DNA of 42,061 bases. Source: Acidobacteriaceae bacterium. Its GTDB lineage: Bacteria; Acidobacteriota; Terriglobia; Terriglobales; Acidobacteriaceae. The stretch is taken from positions 1-42,061 of the forward strand of contig JAOAPG010000130.1 of the NCBI GenBank assembly GCA_025462785.1, read 5' to 3'. Each line of letters opens with the position of its first letter. The stretch's first letter is position 1. The position numbers and the translations under genes are program-made. Under the pieces are notes generated by a model. The model was not told where the DNA came from, searched no databases, and saw only the letters and a list, made by a program, of their open reading frames with translations. This document shows, piece after piece, positions 26,042 through 35,068 of the stretch.

Positions 26042-27042
26042 TCACAGGCCCGCCATGGGGAGCAGCGCAGCATAAGATTCGGGCCCATTTCGAAGCAATG
26101 CTGTCGAAGTAGTTGAAACCGTGAGGGTCGAGCTGAGTACGTTGCTGTCGGGCACGGGCGCGGAAGGGGCAAACGAACAGGAGAGCGCGCGAGAAAGGAA
26201 CTGCGCAGATCGAGGTCCGTAAACCCGTTGCTGCTGGAAATCCCCCAGCTGCCTTCGGTGCACCACAGCGGTTTGTTCGGACCGTGCGCCGCCATGACGG
26301 CTCGGACGCTGTTCAGCAAACTCACGACATCCTCCGCCACAGGAAAAACTTCGGGCGTGTCCTGATGTCCAAGGTAGGGTGAATGGCAATAATATCGGCA
26401 GACGCCCCGCCGCCAGCGCTGAGATAACCGTCCAACCAGGTGGCCGCCGCGGTCGGGGCGAATGGAGATGGGGTTAGGATGCGTGCATTCGGATTGACAC
26501 TAAGAATAATGTTCCTGGCATCCTGCGCCATTCGCACTAGTTGAGCGTCAGTACCCCCCGAGAACCCCGGGCCGTCGGGTTCATTCCATATCTCCCAATA
26601 TTCAATATTGAATCCTGCTGCCGACGTGACTCGTAATTGCTGTTACGAAACTCTTAAACGCCTGGTCCGTGCCGCTACCGTCCGGGTTAACATCATCCGG
26701 GGGATAACAGGAACCGGGAGCAATTGCGCAAGTGGTGTCATTCGGGTTGGAAGATGCCCAGGCTGGCGTATGCCCAAACGTATAAACGACATCCGCGATC
26801 CCGTTCGAATTTGCTGTCGCCAGCCAGCTATCCAACATGCTGAAATCGCAGGTAGAAATGGACGAGCACAGTTGGAACCAATTCGTGTGTGTATCCCATA
26901 GCCGCAGGCTGGAGAAAGAGGCGGCAGGCCACTCATTCGTGGAGTGAGCGTGCATCCCAAAGAAACTCGGCGCCACCGTGACCTGCGCGGGGAGACTGGC
27001 TGAAGCGCAGAGCAGCAGAAGTACCGCCCGGAGGTTTTTCAT
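26042..27042 (-). pseudogene. Broken clan GH-A-like glycoside hydrolase
   Basis: From ATG 27042 the frame begins MKNLRAVLLLLCASASLPAQ and follows the two intact hydrolase paralogues (SSLRLWDTHTNWFQL, YTFGHTPAW). At 26596-26609 a 7-base tandem duplication (CAATATT twice) shifts the frame just before YWEIWNEPDG, which holds the acid/base Glu. A second shift at about 26376-26380 (one base missing in HPYLGHQD) moves it again. The third frame carries NKPLWCTEGSWG with the nucleophile Glu, after which similarity fades. Two independent lesions argue for a true pseudogene. Confidence 0.82.
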
Positions 27043-27120
27043 CGTGGATCCAGGACAGATTTGAGGCCCTAACACGCGGCAAACTGGGGCGAAGGTTGTA
27101 TTTTTTAGAAGCGCGACAAA

Positions 27121-28029
27121 TCACGCAGACTGCAATTCGCGTTGCACCGTCAAGTACCCCAATCTCGCAAGAACGTAGCCTGCATACCGATCGATGAGAT
27201 CGAGCTGTTCGGGGGGCAGCTTGCCGCGCCAGCCGCCGGTCTCGCCTTTGTACACGAAGCGGCCTTCTTCTCGCGAACTCTTGAACGGATGCTTTACAAC
27301 CCGGATGCCCGAGGCGTGAAGGCGATCCTCCTTCGTCCGCATGGCTTGCAGTGAATTGTTCTGAATGGCGCCACGTATTACCCCACCGTCAACGGGAACC
27401 GCGAGGAAATGCAGCACTTGGGTCAGCACCTCTTCCGTGTTGTGGCGTAGATCTTCATAACGCACTAGCATGAATTGATCTGTTTTTGCCAGATCGGAGT
27501 CGAGGTACGAGAGCACATGCCCGGGCCACGACCCGTGCCGCTTGCGGCCGGTCATGAGGCGAAAGAGGTAGTCGTCGAACGTCCTTGAGCCCACTCCCAT
27601 GTGCCACTCGCGTCGAAAATGCGAAATAGCAACGTCGCGAACATCGCGCACAAGGTATATGACTTTGTGATAGGCGCCACGATAAGTCTCATGCGTGCCG
27701 ATGAACCTGCCCCCGCCCGGCAGGATGCCAGGGGCGTAAAAGTGTTCCCCAACAATACGAGAACCGGCATTGACGTTGCCGAACTCGGCAGGGTCACCCG
27801 TCAGGATCTCGTAAAGCATGAAGCGAAACCATGTGCTGCCTGATTTCGGGTAGCAAGCCAGAAACACGTCCTCCGGCCTGAAGCCGTGATGACGAAGCCA
27901 AACGATGGGCTCCCGTATCCGCGTCTCCGTGATCCGGTAACGTATGCGCCGATTCCACGGCATTCTTTCTTGTTGTATGGGTTGTCGCAAGTTGAGGGGC
28001 ATAGGCGTGTTGCTCTGGTTGGGCCGCAT
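27121..28029 (-). CDS. PAPS-dependent sulfotransferase
   Basis: The 302-residue protein has the 5'-phosphosulfate loop YPKSGSTWF (60-68) and the 3'-phosphate-binding segment YLVRDVRDVAISHFR (125-139), both diagnostic of the sulfotransferase_1 family. A C-terminal GRFVYKGETGGWRGKL resembles the conserved RKGxxGDWKN region that closes on PAPS. AGGAGG lies ten bases before ATG 28029. It should move sulfate from PAPS to a hydroxyl or amine of a glycan, lipid or small molecule. Its operon neighbours are a P450 and an A-PCP protein upstream, so the target may be the glycan or the amino-acyl group. No signal peptide. Confidence 0.9.
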   Translation of the reverse strand: MRPNQSNTPMPLNLRQPIQQERMPWNRRIRYRITETRIREPIVWLRHHGFRPEDVFLACYPKSGSTWFRFMLYEILTGDPAEFGNVNAGSRIVGEHFYAPGILPGGGRFIGTHETYRGAYHKVIYLVRDVRDVAISHFRREWHMGVGSRTFDDYLFRLMTGRKRHGSWPGHVLSYLDSDLAKTDQFMLVRYEDLRHNTEEVLTQVLHFLAVPVDGGVIRGAIQNNSLQAMRTKEDRLHASGIRVVKHPFKSSREEGRFVYKGETGGWRGKLPPEQLDLIDRYAGYVLARLGYLTVQRELQSA

Positions 28030-28120
28030 GGGGTCGTGTCCTCCTAACGGGAATTGCTGGTCGGGATGTAGGGATTAGCTTTGCAGTTGCCAGCTTCGGA
28101 TCGCTGTAACGCCCGGGCAA

Positions 28121-29443
28121 TCAGGCGATCGATTGTATCCCCGACCATTTCGCTGCATTTGCACTGTTTTCGATTCCGGGTCCAAGCGAGTGGTTAGGGG
28201 CAGTTGCCGCAAAACTGACAGGCAGTGCGGTCAGGCCGCGCAGACCCAAGTTTGGCCGCCATTGCAGCGGTATCGGAGCCAATGCCATCTCCGGAGCACA
28301 GCGCAGCAATGTTTCAAAAGCAATATGAGCCTCCAGGCGGGCCAATGGTGCCCCGAAGCAAAAGTGAGGTCCGCCCCCGAAGGCCAAGTGCTTGTTGCCG
28401 CTGCGAGTGATGTCGAGGCGGTCAGGTTGCGAAAATTGCTCAGGGTCGCGGTTGGCCGACCCCATAACCGCAATCACTGATTGTTCCTTCCCGATTCGCC
28501 TACCCCGAAGTTCTACATCATGGGGCGCCAGGCGGGTTGTGTGCTGACTGGGCGCTTCGTATCGGAGTAGTTCCTCCATTGCGGTAGGGATCAGCGGCGG
28601 CTCGCTTCGTAGTTTTTCGAGTTCTCCCGGGTTTTTGAGCAGGGAGAGCATACCGTTACCGATCAGGTTGGGCGTGGTTTCCTGGCCGCCCACCATGACC
28701 AGAATGCAGTTGGCGATAATGACTGCATCGTCGAGGTGCACTCCGTAAATGCCAGCGTTCAGGAGTGCGGTGATCACGTCCTGCCTCGGACGTGCCCGGT
28801 GCTCTTCCAGAGCGTTGCGGAAATAGGCAATCATTTCCTGCAGGCTTTTCAGCATCTTCGCGTCGCGATCAGGGTTGTGCTGAAAGTTACCCAGGATTTC
28901 GGCGAAGTCGGCAGACCACAACTTGAGCTGTTCATGGTCTTCGGGTGGGACCCCCATTAGTTCTGCGGTCACGATTGCGGGCAAGCGGTTGGCGAAATCA
29001 CCGAGGATATCCATGCTGCCGGCTGCTAACCGGGGCCGGAGCAGGTCATTCACAATGTCCTGAATGTGCTCGCGAAGGCGTTCCAGCAGGCGCGGTTTGA
29101 ACATGCCCGCGCAGACCCCGCGCAGACGCGTATGGTCCGGGGGATCCATGAAGAGCATCTGCAGGACCATGACATCAGCAATAGGCTTGATGGAATCTGC
29201 GCCCATTTGGATCAGCCGTTCCGGGCACGGTGCGCATTTAGCCGAGAAGTTTTGCAGCACGAACAATACGTCCGAATACTTGGTGACGACCCACGCATTC
29301 AGGAATGGATCCCAATGAACAGGATCCTCATCTTGCAACCGGTGATAAAGCGGGTAAGGATAGGCCAGAATGTCCGGATCGTACAAATGGTAGAGGCTGA
29401 GACTGGGATCAGTATTCAGTCCGGTGTAATTGGCAACGGTCAT
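28121..29443 (-). CDS. Cytochrome P450
   Basis: The 440-residue soluble bacterial-type P450 has the I-helix motif GGQETT (252-257), ExxR in EELLR (E291, R294) and the heme loop FGGGPHFCFGAPLAR with ligand Cys362. The I-helix reads GGQETT rather than the common AGxxTT. Small bacterial P450s beside stand-alone A-PCP proteins often hydroxylate the beta carbon of the PCP-bound amino acid. Here the A-PCP gene is two genes upstream on the same strand, separated by a GNAT-like gene. Redox partners are not in the window. No strong ribosome-binding site precedes ATG 29443. Confidence 0.9.
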   Translation of the reverse strand: MTVANYTGLNTDPSLSLYHLYDPDILAYPYPLYHRLQDEDPVHWDPFLNAWVVTKYSDVLFVLQNFSAKCAPCPERLIQMGADSIKPIADVMVLQMLFMDPPDHTRLRGVCAGMFKPRLLERLREHIQDIVNDLLRPRLAAGSMDILGDFANRLPAIVTAELMGVPPEDHEQLKLWSADFAEILGNFQHNPDRDAKMLKSLQEMIAYFRNALEEHRARPRQDVITALLNAGIYGVHLDDAVIIANCILVMVGGQETTPNLIGNGMLSLLKNPGELEKLRSEPPLIPTAMEELLRYEAPSQHTTRLAPHDVELRGRRIGKEQSVIAVMGSANRDPEQFSQPDRLDITRSGNKHLAFGGGPHFCFGAPLARLEAHIAFETLLRCAPEMALAPIPLQWRPNLGLRGLTALPVSFAATAPNHSLGPGIENSANAAKWSGIQSIA

Positions 29444-29519
29444 GTGCGGACCCCGCGAATTTGACGCGAATGTTGTTTGTGCGCTGGTTGCATTTGGCGC
29501 TTGCGAGTCTGGCTACCCG

Positions 29520-30680
29520 TCAATACAGGCTCCCATCGCCGTCGAAAGATGATGGATTCCATGCAGCCGGATCCAGTAGGGCTTCCGACAATCCCTTTTT
29601 GTCGGCTTTGTACTGAAACATCCAATTGGGAAGTTGACGAGCAAAAGGGGCATGATCTTCCAGGCTGATAGCGCTGTAGTTCTGCACGCCGATATTCTCC
29701 AGGACGTGGATTCCTTCGCGTCTGCAACATCCCAGAGCCCAAGACATCATCGCCGGCAGAGCGCCGGTTTCGAGTTCCTGGAAATCCGTCAACCGTACGC
29801 GCTTCAGACCGATCCGCTCGTTGTCAAATCGCATGAAAACGGCATAAGCCACAATTCGACTGCCGTCTTTCGCGGTTACGATCCAGGCGCGCTTTTCCGC
29901 GAGCACATGCTTGAAGTGCCACTGCAGCGCTATTTTGCTATGCTCGGCGAGAAGGCGATCCGGATAGCGCAGTTTCAATTCTTGCCAGAACACGTCAAAG
30001 TCATCATTAAAGCCCTCAGCAATGTCTAACTGGAATTTGCTATGGCTCTTGAACGCCGGTCGGCGTTTGTTGGCCAACAGGATGGCTGCGCTTAGGGGCA
30101 AGCTCAAAAGCCTCGGGTGTCGAGCGTTGCGCGATGCCAGAACGCTTTCCGCAAAACCACGAGGATCCGTGACCCAGAATACCGCCCGATCCCACCTACC
30201 GGCCGGCACTCTTCTAGTGCCGAACGAAGAATAAGCATCTACTGCGATTTTCTTCAGGGTGGCATTGATAAAGAGATCCACACCTTTCTGGCTGAAATGC
30301 TCCGCCATCAGCAGGACCGAATAGCTTCTGTAGTGTTGATCTACGACCCAGCAACGTCCCGTGGCTACCAGAAGCCGCTCGCCGCGAAAATAGTAATTCA
30401 GGGGAATGTTTCCTAAGTAGCCGACGATGTCGCCGGCCTCGTTCTGGAGGACCCAGCCAATCGGCCATTCACCCTCGAGCGCGTTGTAAACAGGGTTCTC
30501 AGTCCAGAGATGTTTCCAAGCGGCAAGGGGCTCGAAATTAAGCGAATGGCGCTCGGCGAGGTCTACGAGCTGTCCATGGTCCTCAAAACGCGCCTCGCGA
30601 ATGCGAGGCACCGAAGAGAACCAACCGCGTCCAGCCTCCATTGTCGGAACCGGATACACTGTAGGTACAGCCGTCTGCAT
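29520..30680 (-). CDS. GNAT/FemAB-like acyltransferase
   Basis: Start ATG 30680 is chosen: GGAGG lies seven bases upstream, while the longer frame from 30758 overlaps the upstream gene. The 386-residue protein shows GNAT-like elements: a RIREARFEDHGQLVDLAERH opening, then WPIGWVLQNEAGDIVGYLGN and RGERLLVATGRCWVVDQHYR, the latter in the place of the acyl-CoA-binding strand. A second, weaker GNAT-like half (RAWIVTAKDGSRIVAYAVFM) suggests a FemAB-like double fold. Such proteins pass acyl or amino-acyl groups to amines. Position between an A-PCP and a P450 suggests it moves the PCP-bound residue; that is inference. Confidence 0.7.
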   Translation of the reverse strand: MQTAVPTVYPVPTMEAGRGWFSSVPRIREARFEDHGQLVDLAERHSLNFEPLAAWKHLWTENPVYNALEGEWPIGWVLQNEAGDIVGYLGNIPLNYYFRGERLLVATGRCWVVDQHYRSYSVLLMAEHFSQKGVDLFINATLKKIAVDAYSSFGTRRVPAGRWDRAVFWVTDPRGFAESVLASRNARHPRLLSLPLSAAILLANKRRPAFKSHSKFQLDIAEGFNDDFDVFWQELKLRYPDRLLAEHSKIALQWHFKHVLAEKRAWIVTAKDGSRIVAYAVFMRFDNERIGLKRVRLTDFQELETGALPAMMSWALGCCRREGIHVLENIGVQNYSAISLEDHAPFARQLPNWMFQYKADKKGLSEALLDPAAWNPSSFDGDGSLY

Positions 30681-30735
30681 TAATTTTGCCTCCGCGAACG
30701 AGCACAACGGGTGCGACGTACAAATTCCATGCGGA

Positions 30736-32607
30736 TCACGCCATTTTTCTGGTACCACTTGCCATGCGGGAGCCCAGGATGTGTTCGACCGCAGCGGATA
30801 ATTGGGCTGCGTTTGGGGTCTCGAAAAGCTGCTTCAACGAAACTTCCACGCCGAATGTGCTGCGCAATTTCGCCAGCACATGTACTCCGAGAAGCGAATG
30901 GCCACCCAGAAGGAAAAAGTTGTCGTTGCGGCCAATACTCGGAACACCTAGAACGTTGGCCAGAATACTCGAGACGCGCTTTTCGACATCGGTTTCCGGG
31001 GCGACGTACGAACGGTCGCGAATCGTATTGTTCTCATCGGGAGCGGGGAGTGCCGTGGTGTCGGTTTTCCCATTCGGAGTAAGCGGAAGAGAATGTGTCC
31101 TGACGAATATAGATGGACACATGTATTCAGGCAGCAGAGCGCGTAAGTGTGAATTCAACGATGTGGCTGTAATATTCTCCCCGGCCAATGGCACCACATA
31201 GGCGACTAACGACTTGTTGCCCCCATGGTCTCGGGCTACAACGGCACTCTCCCGTACCGTAGGATGTGTGTTCAAGGCGGCAATGATCTCATTGGGCTCG
31301 ATCCGGAATCCGCGGATCTTGATCAGCTGATCGATTCGCCCCAGGAATGCGATCTGACCATCGGGCAGGTAGCGACCCTGATCCCCGGTGCGATAGAGGC
31401 GCGCTTGCGGATCGCCGCTGAATGGGTCCGGCACGAAACGGGCGGCGGTGAGCTCAGGGTGGCGGCGATATCCCCGTGCTACTCCGGCGCCGCCGATATG
31501 GATTTCGCCGGCTTCACCGGGCGCAACGCGACGCATATTTTCGTCCAGGATATAAACTCTGCATCCATCGATGGCGTAGCCAATAGGCGGCAGAGTTTTC
31601 GTGCTGCCATTCTCTGGAGGCACTCTGGACGACGTCGAGACCACTGTGCACTCGGTAGGGCCATAATTATTGATCAACGCGAATGGGAGGGCTGCAGGAG
31701 GATAACGGTGCAGGACATCCGCACCGGTAAGCATGAGGCGCAGGGGCGTACGTTTGGGCCAGGGTAACGCAATTAATTGTTCCGCGAGCGCGGTCGGGAC
31801 AAACGTAACGGTGATGCAATGGGACACCAGCCAATCGCGGAGCGCTTCAGGCGAAATGCGAACTTCTTCATCGGCCAGGTGAACACTTGCGCCCGCCGAG
31901 AGATACGGCCAGAGTTCCCACACGGCCGCGTCAAAACCGATGCTGGCCATCTGTGTCGCCCGATCCGCCGGCGTGATTTCAAAGGCGCGATTATGCCAAT
32001 TGACAAGGTTCAACAGGTTGCGATGCGTTACCTCGACGCCCTTCGGCTTGCCCGTCGAACCGGATGTGTAAATCACGTAGGCGAGATCGTCTGCAGTGGC
32101 AATCTGGGGTGGAACTTCCGATTGGAAATTTCCGGCTGAGGGAAAGTCACGTTGAACGACAACGGACCGCCAAGGGCCGGAAGGCAAGCTCTGGGCCGTG
32201 CACAGATCCGTGATCACCACCGGTACCTCTGCATCCTCGAGCATGTAAGCGATACGGTCCCGAGGATATCCTGGATCCAAGGGTACGTATGCCCCTCCGG
32301 CTTTCAGGATAGCCAGTGCCGCCGCCACCATAACGGTCGAAGGCCTCAGGAAAATGCCGGCCAAGAGATCAGGTCCGATACCCAGCAAACGCAAGCGCAA
32401 CGCGAGGTAATTTGAGCATTGGTCCAGCTCAGCAAATGTCATTTGCTGCGAACCGCATCGCACCGCCATTTCGTGCGGCCGTAATTTGCCCTGGGCAACT
32501 AACAAATCGGGGATGGTGGGAATGTCGCGACCGGCACCTCGCATGTGCGTGTCGAGACCGGGTGATATTGAGAGCAGACTCTGCTGCAGTGTGGACGCTT
32601 CCGACAT
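30736..32607 (-). CDS. Stand-alone NRPS adenylation-PCP protein, leucine-type code
   Basis: Start ATG 32607 has AAGGA eight bases upstream. The 623-residue protein is a complete adenylation domain (A3 YTSGSTGKPKG 180-190, A5 NNYGPTE, A7 YRTGD, A8 GRIDQLIKIRGFRIEP, A10 NGKTD) plus a carrier domain with GGHSL (Ser571 for phosphopantetheine). No condensation or thioesterase domain is present. Aligning by eye to GrsA gives specificity residues D226, A227, W230, F269, L293, G295, N314, V322, V323, K514, the DAWFLGNVVK code that I recall for leucine. It should load an amino acid as a thioester for the neighbouring P450 and GNAT-like protein. Its 5' end overlaps the 3' end of the deacetylase gene by 109 bases. 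Confidence 0.9.
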   Translation of the reverse strand: MSEASTLQQSLLSISPGLDTHMRGAGRDIPTIPDLLVAQGKLRPHEMAVRCGSQQMTFAELDQCSNYLALRLRLLGIGPDLLAGIFLRPSTVMVAAALAILKAGGAYVPLDPGYPRDRIAYMLEDAEVPVVITDLCTAQSLPSGPWRSVVVQRDFPSAGNFQSEVPPQIATADDLAYVIYTSGSTGKPKGVEVTHRNLLNLVNWHNRAFEITPADRATQMASIGFDAAVWELWPYLSAGASVHLADEEVRISPEALRDWLVSHCITVTFVPTALAEQLIALPWPKRTPLRLMLTGADVLHRYPPAALPFALINNYGPTECTVVSTSSRVPPENGSTKTLPPIGYAIDGCRVYILDENMRRVAPGEAGEIHIGGAGVARGYRRHPELTAARFVPDPFSGDPQARLYRTGDQGRYLPDGQIAFLGRIDQLIKIRGFRIEPNEIIAALNTHPTVRESAVVARDHGGNKSLVAYVVPLAGENITATSLNSHLRALLPEYMCPSIFVRTHSLPLTPNGKTDTTALPAPDENNTIRDRSYVAPETDVEKRVSSILANVLGVPSIGRNDNFFLLGGHSLLGVHVLAKLRSTFGVEVSLKQLFETPNAAQLSAAVEHILGSRMASGTRKMA

Positions 32608-33515
32608 GGTATGAATCCTTTTGAAGAAATAGGCAGCCACTTCCTGGCATCGCAGACAGCGGAACCTGATCGCTGTGCTTGGCCCGTGCCAATGGGCTGC
32701 TGGTATGCTGGTGTGCGTTGACTTGATGAGGTAATTCCGCGCTTTTCCATTCGGGACCGGTATAAGTCACCGTTGGTGACGCGTTTGAGCGCAAACTGGC
32801 TGATCACCTTGAACAGCGCCTCGAGTCTGTCCCACTCGCCGTGTTTGTCAATTTCCCAGCTGTGCAAATAGAGATGGGCAATTCCGCCGTTGCGAGAGAC
32901 GTGCTCCAGAGCGCAAACAAACTGAGAGGCCCAGCCGGTTCGTGCTTTGAATGTGGTCAGAAGATTGTAGGCTCCTTTGAGATTACCTTCCAGAAAAGCG
33001 TGCCGAAGCTGGATGTACACAGGGTACGTGTTGGCGTACGTACTGAGCCCCCAGAGAAAAGGATTCTCTGGGAAATCGGTAAGGTTAAACATGCATGTGC
33101 GCGCGCCGAGAAAGCCGGCCTCCTTCACCTGTTCGGCAATATGGCGGCTGAACTTGCCTCCGGGGTAACAGAAAGACACGACTTCATGACCCAGTGTGTC
33201 TTGCATGAAGTTTTTGCCGTCGCAAATCTCCCGCCAGCCCTTGTCAGCTGGGATCCTGGTCAACCGCACATGGTTGAGTGTATGGCTACCAACCTCGCAA
33301 TGGCGGTCGATTTCCCTGATCTGGGACGCCTTCATCACCTGCCGCTCGGCGTTCGCGCCCGGGATATAGAAGGTCGCTTTGAGATCGTATTTCAATAGCA
33401 GATCGAGGCATCGGAGATCTAACGGGTGTCCGTCGTCCACACTGAGGGTTACGTATTTCTCCCCAGTGTTGATATCTGCCGTAGGAACAGCTTGCCACGG
33501 CTGTGTGACATTCAT
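32499..33515 (-). CDS. Polysaccharide deacetylase (NodB-homology, CE4)
   Basis: The start is uncertain; ATG 33515 is used because upstream in-frame residues are arginine-rich and look noncoding. NodB motifs are SVDDGHP (D27, D28), SHTLNH (H78, H82), FCYPGGKFS and HLYLHSW, giving the expected metal-binding Asp-His-His set. The enzyme should remove N-acetyl groups from an amino-sugar glycan, leaving free amines. The catalytic part ends near LKRVTNGDLYRS; about 80 further residues, rich in Cys, Ser and Pro, run into the next gene by 109 bases. That tail is unusual and may be a frame extended by a lost stop. No signal peptide is apparent with this start. Confidence 0.83.
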   Translation of the reverse strand: MNVTQPWQAVPTADINTGEKYVTLSVDDGHPLDLRCLDLLLKYDLKATFYIPGANAERQVMKASQIREIDRHCEVGSHTLNHVRLTRIPADKGWREICDGKNFMQDTLGHEVVSFCYPGGKFSRHIAEQVKEAGFLGARTCMFNLTDFPENPFLWGLSTYANTYPVYIQLRHAFLEGNLKGAYNLLTTFKARTGWASQFVCALEHVSRNGGIAHLYLHSWEIDKHGEWDRLEALFKVISQFALKRVTNGDLYRSRMEKRGITSSSQRTPAYQQPIGTGQAQRSGSAVCDARKWLPISSKGFIPCRKRPHCSRVCSQYHPVSTRTCEVPVATFPPSPIC

Positions 33516-33645
33516 ATACATTCTCTTGGAAAGTTCGCGGCAGGTGATATTGGTTCGCGGATAAGTGCGCGCTTGCTCCCTAGCGGCGCGTGGAATTCTA
33601 TGTGTAAGATGCCGGTATTGAGGTCGGGTGTTCATAACACGAGAG

Positions 33646-35064
33646 TCAAGGATTGGCTCTCGAGCCGCTTTCGATCAGAACGGGCTTTGCTCCAATCTGG
33701 ACGACGTGATTTGCTGGAATTGCAGCTGTGTTACCGCTCAGGTCCTTAACGATTTGAAACTCACTACCTACCTTGTGCGGCATGGTTGCGCACGTTTCTC
33801 CCGAACAGGCCTGCGAAACACTCCCATTCCGCGGCTCATGAGTACTGTCGTTGCTCGTGTTCCATAGGATCAGGGCCTTTTGGCCGTTTGCTCGCAGCAA
33901 CGAGCATTCATATACAGGGTCAGAATGAGTGCAAGCCCCGGTAAAGCGGGCTCCCAGTAGCCAGTGGATGAGTTCGTTGTAGGTTCCATCCTGTCTCCCA
34001 ATTGTGCTGAACCAATACCAGTCGATTTCTTGGGCCCCGTATGCGAATTGCAAAATAAGCCACCGCGCCAAGAAGGCGTCACATTCGTCGTCTGTAGCGC
34101 CTTGATTCAGGGGACAATCGTAGGGCGTAAATGGACCGGAGCCCAGAAAGCCGGTTTCCGTGTTGATCCAAGGCGTAGTAGTCCAGCCAGCTTGATTCTT
34201 TTTGGCTACCATTGGCGTGACGATCGCAGCAAATCTTCGCTCTGGGAGATCGCTTACTGGTTTCCAAATCGAGCCCGGACCGATGTAGGCGTGGAATCCA
34301 AAAATGTCCGAAAGCCGCCCGTTCGTATTTTCCTGGGCCAGCCATTCATCCATCCAGGATGGATTCACCGCCAGGAAAGGAGCGGGAGTTGTGATGCTCA
34401 CACCCGGAACATTAGCGCGAATGATGCCTACGGACGGTTTGACCATCTCGTATAACTGTTGAACCGTACCACTCCAGTAGGGGGGGGCATTGGGTTCGTT
34501 CCAGAGTTCAAAATACTTAATGTAATCCTTCACGCAATGACCGGCGGGTGAACAATGCTTCGTCAGTGCGGTTACGAAAGCATTGAAGGACGGACTGCCA
34601 TGAGCGGTCAAATCGAGCGGCGGATTAGGCGAGCCTCGAGAATTACATTTAGGTCTAACATTCCAGCAGGGCACCCGATTGAAGGTGAACAAAACGGCGC
34701 GTGGTTGATGGGAAGCTATAGCGTCCAGCCAGAGGTCAAGATTAGTCCATTTATAGATGCTCGGGTCCGGCTGTAACCGGTGCCATGTCGTGCCGCTGTC
34801 ATGCAACCGTATGGTGCCTGGCTGAGAAACAGTTGTGATCCATTTTGCATTCTGGCAGGTGCCGGGGTTGTCAAAATTGCAGGCGAACCCAAAGTCGGTC
34901 AGCTGAATTGGATCGGTTGATGGCAGTGGTGCTGTGCTTTGCGCACCCGCGAAAAAAGTGCTTTGGGCGACAACTACCCCCCATATTGCAGTCGATAAGG
35001 CACATTGCAACATACGATTCTGTGTCGGCCTGATCGCGTATGCTTGCAAGAATGCCGCAAACAC
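33646..35064 (-). CDS. Secreted clan GH-A-like glycoside hydrolase
   Basis: The 472-residue protein is a paralogue of the plus-strand hydrolase: both share HCSPAGHCVKDYIKY, ELWNEPN (acid/base Glu) and TTPWINTETGF (nucleophile Glu). The N-terminus is probably a signal peptide (ALSTAIWGVVVAQSTFF...AGAQS). The start is either GTG 35064, five bases after the upstream stop, or ATG 35013. It carries many cysteines, consistent with an exported disulfide-bonded protein. It sits inside the polysaccharide operon between a glycosyltransferase and the deacetylase, so processing or release of the polymer is a likely job. The exact GH family is not resolved. Confidence 0.84.
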   Translation of the reverse strand: MFAAFLQAYAIRPTQNRMLQCALSTAIWGVVVAQSTFFAGAQSTAPLPSTDPIQLTDFGFACNFDNPGTCQNAKWITTVSQPGTIRLHDSGTTWHRLQPDPSIYKWTNLDLWLDAIASHQPRAVLFTFNRVPCWNVRPKCNSRGSPNPPLDLTAHGSPSFNAFVTALTKHCSPAGHCVKDYIKYFELWNEPNAPPYWSGTVQQLYEMVKPSVGIIRANVPGVSITTPAPFLAVNPSWMDEWLAQENTNGRLSDIFGFHAYIGPGSIWKPVSDLPERRFAAIVTPMVAKKNQAGWTTTPWINTETGFLGSGPFTPYDCPLNQGATDDECDAFLARWLILQFAYGAQEIDWYWFSTIGRQDGTYNELIHWLLGARFTGACTHSDPVYECSLLRANGQKALILWNTSNDSTHEPRNGSVSQACSGETCATMPHKVGSEFQIVKDLSGNTAAIPANHVVQIGAKPVLIESGSRANP

Positions 35065-35068
35065 CCGA

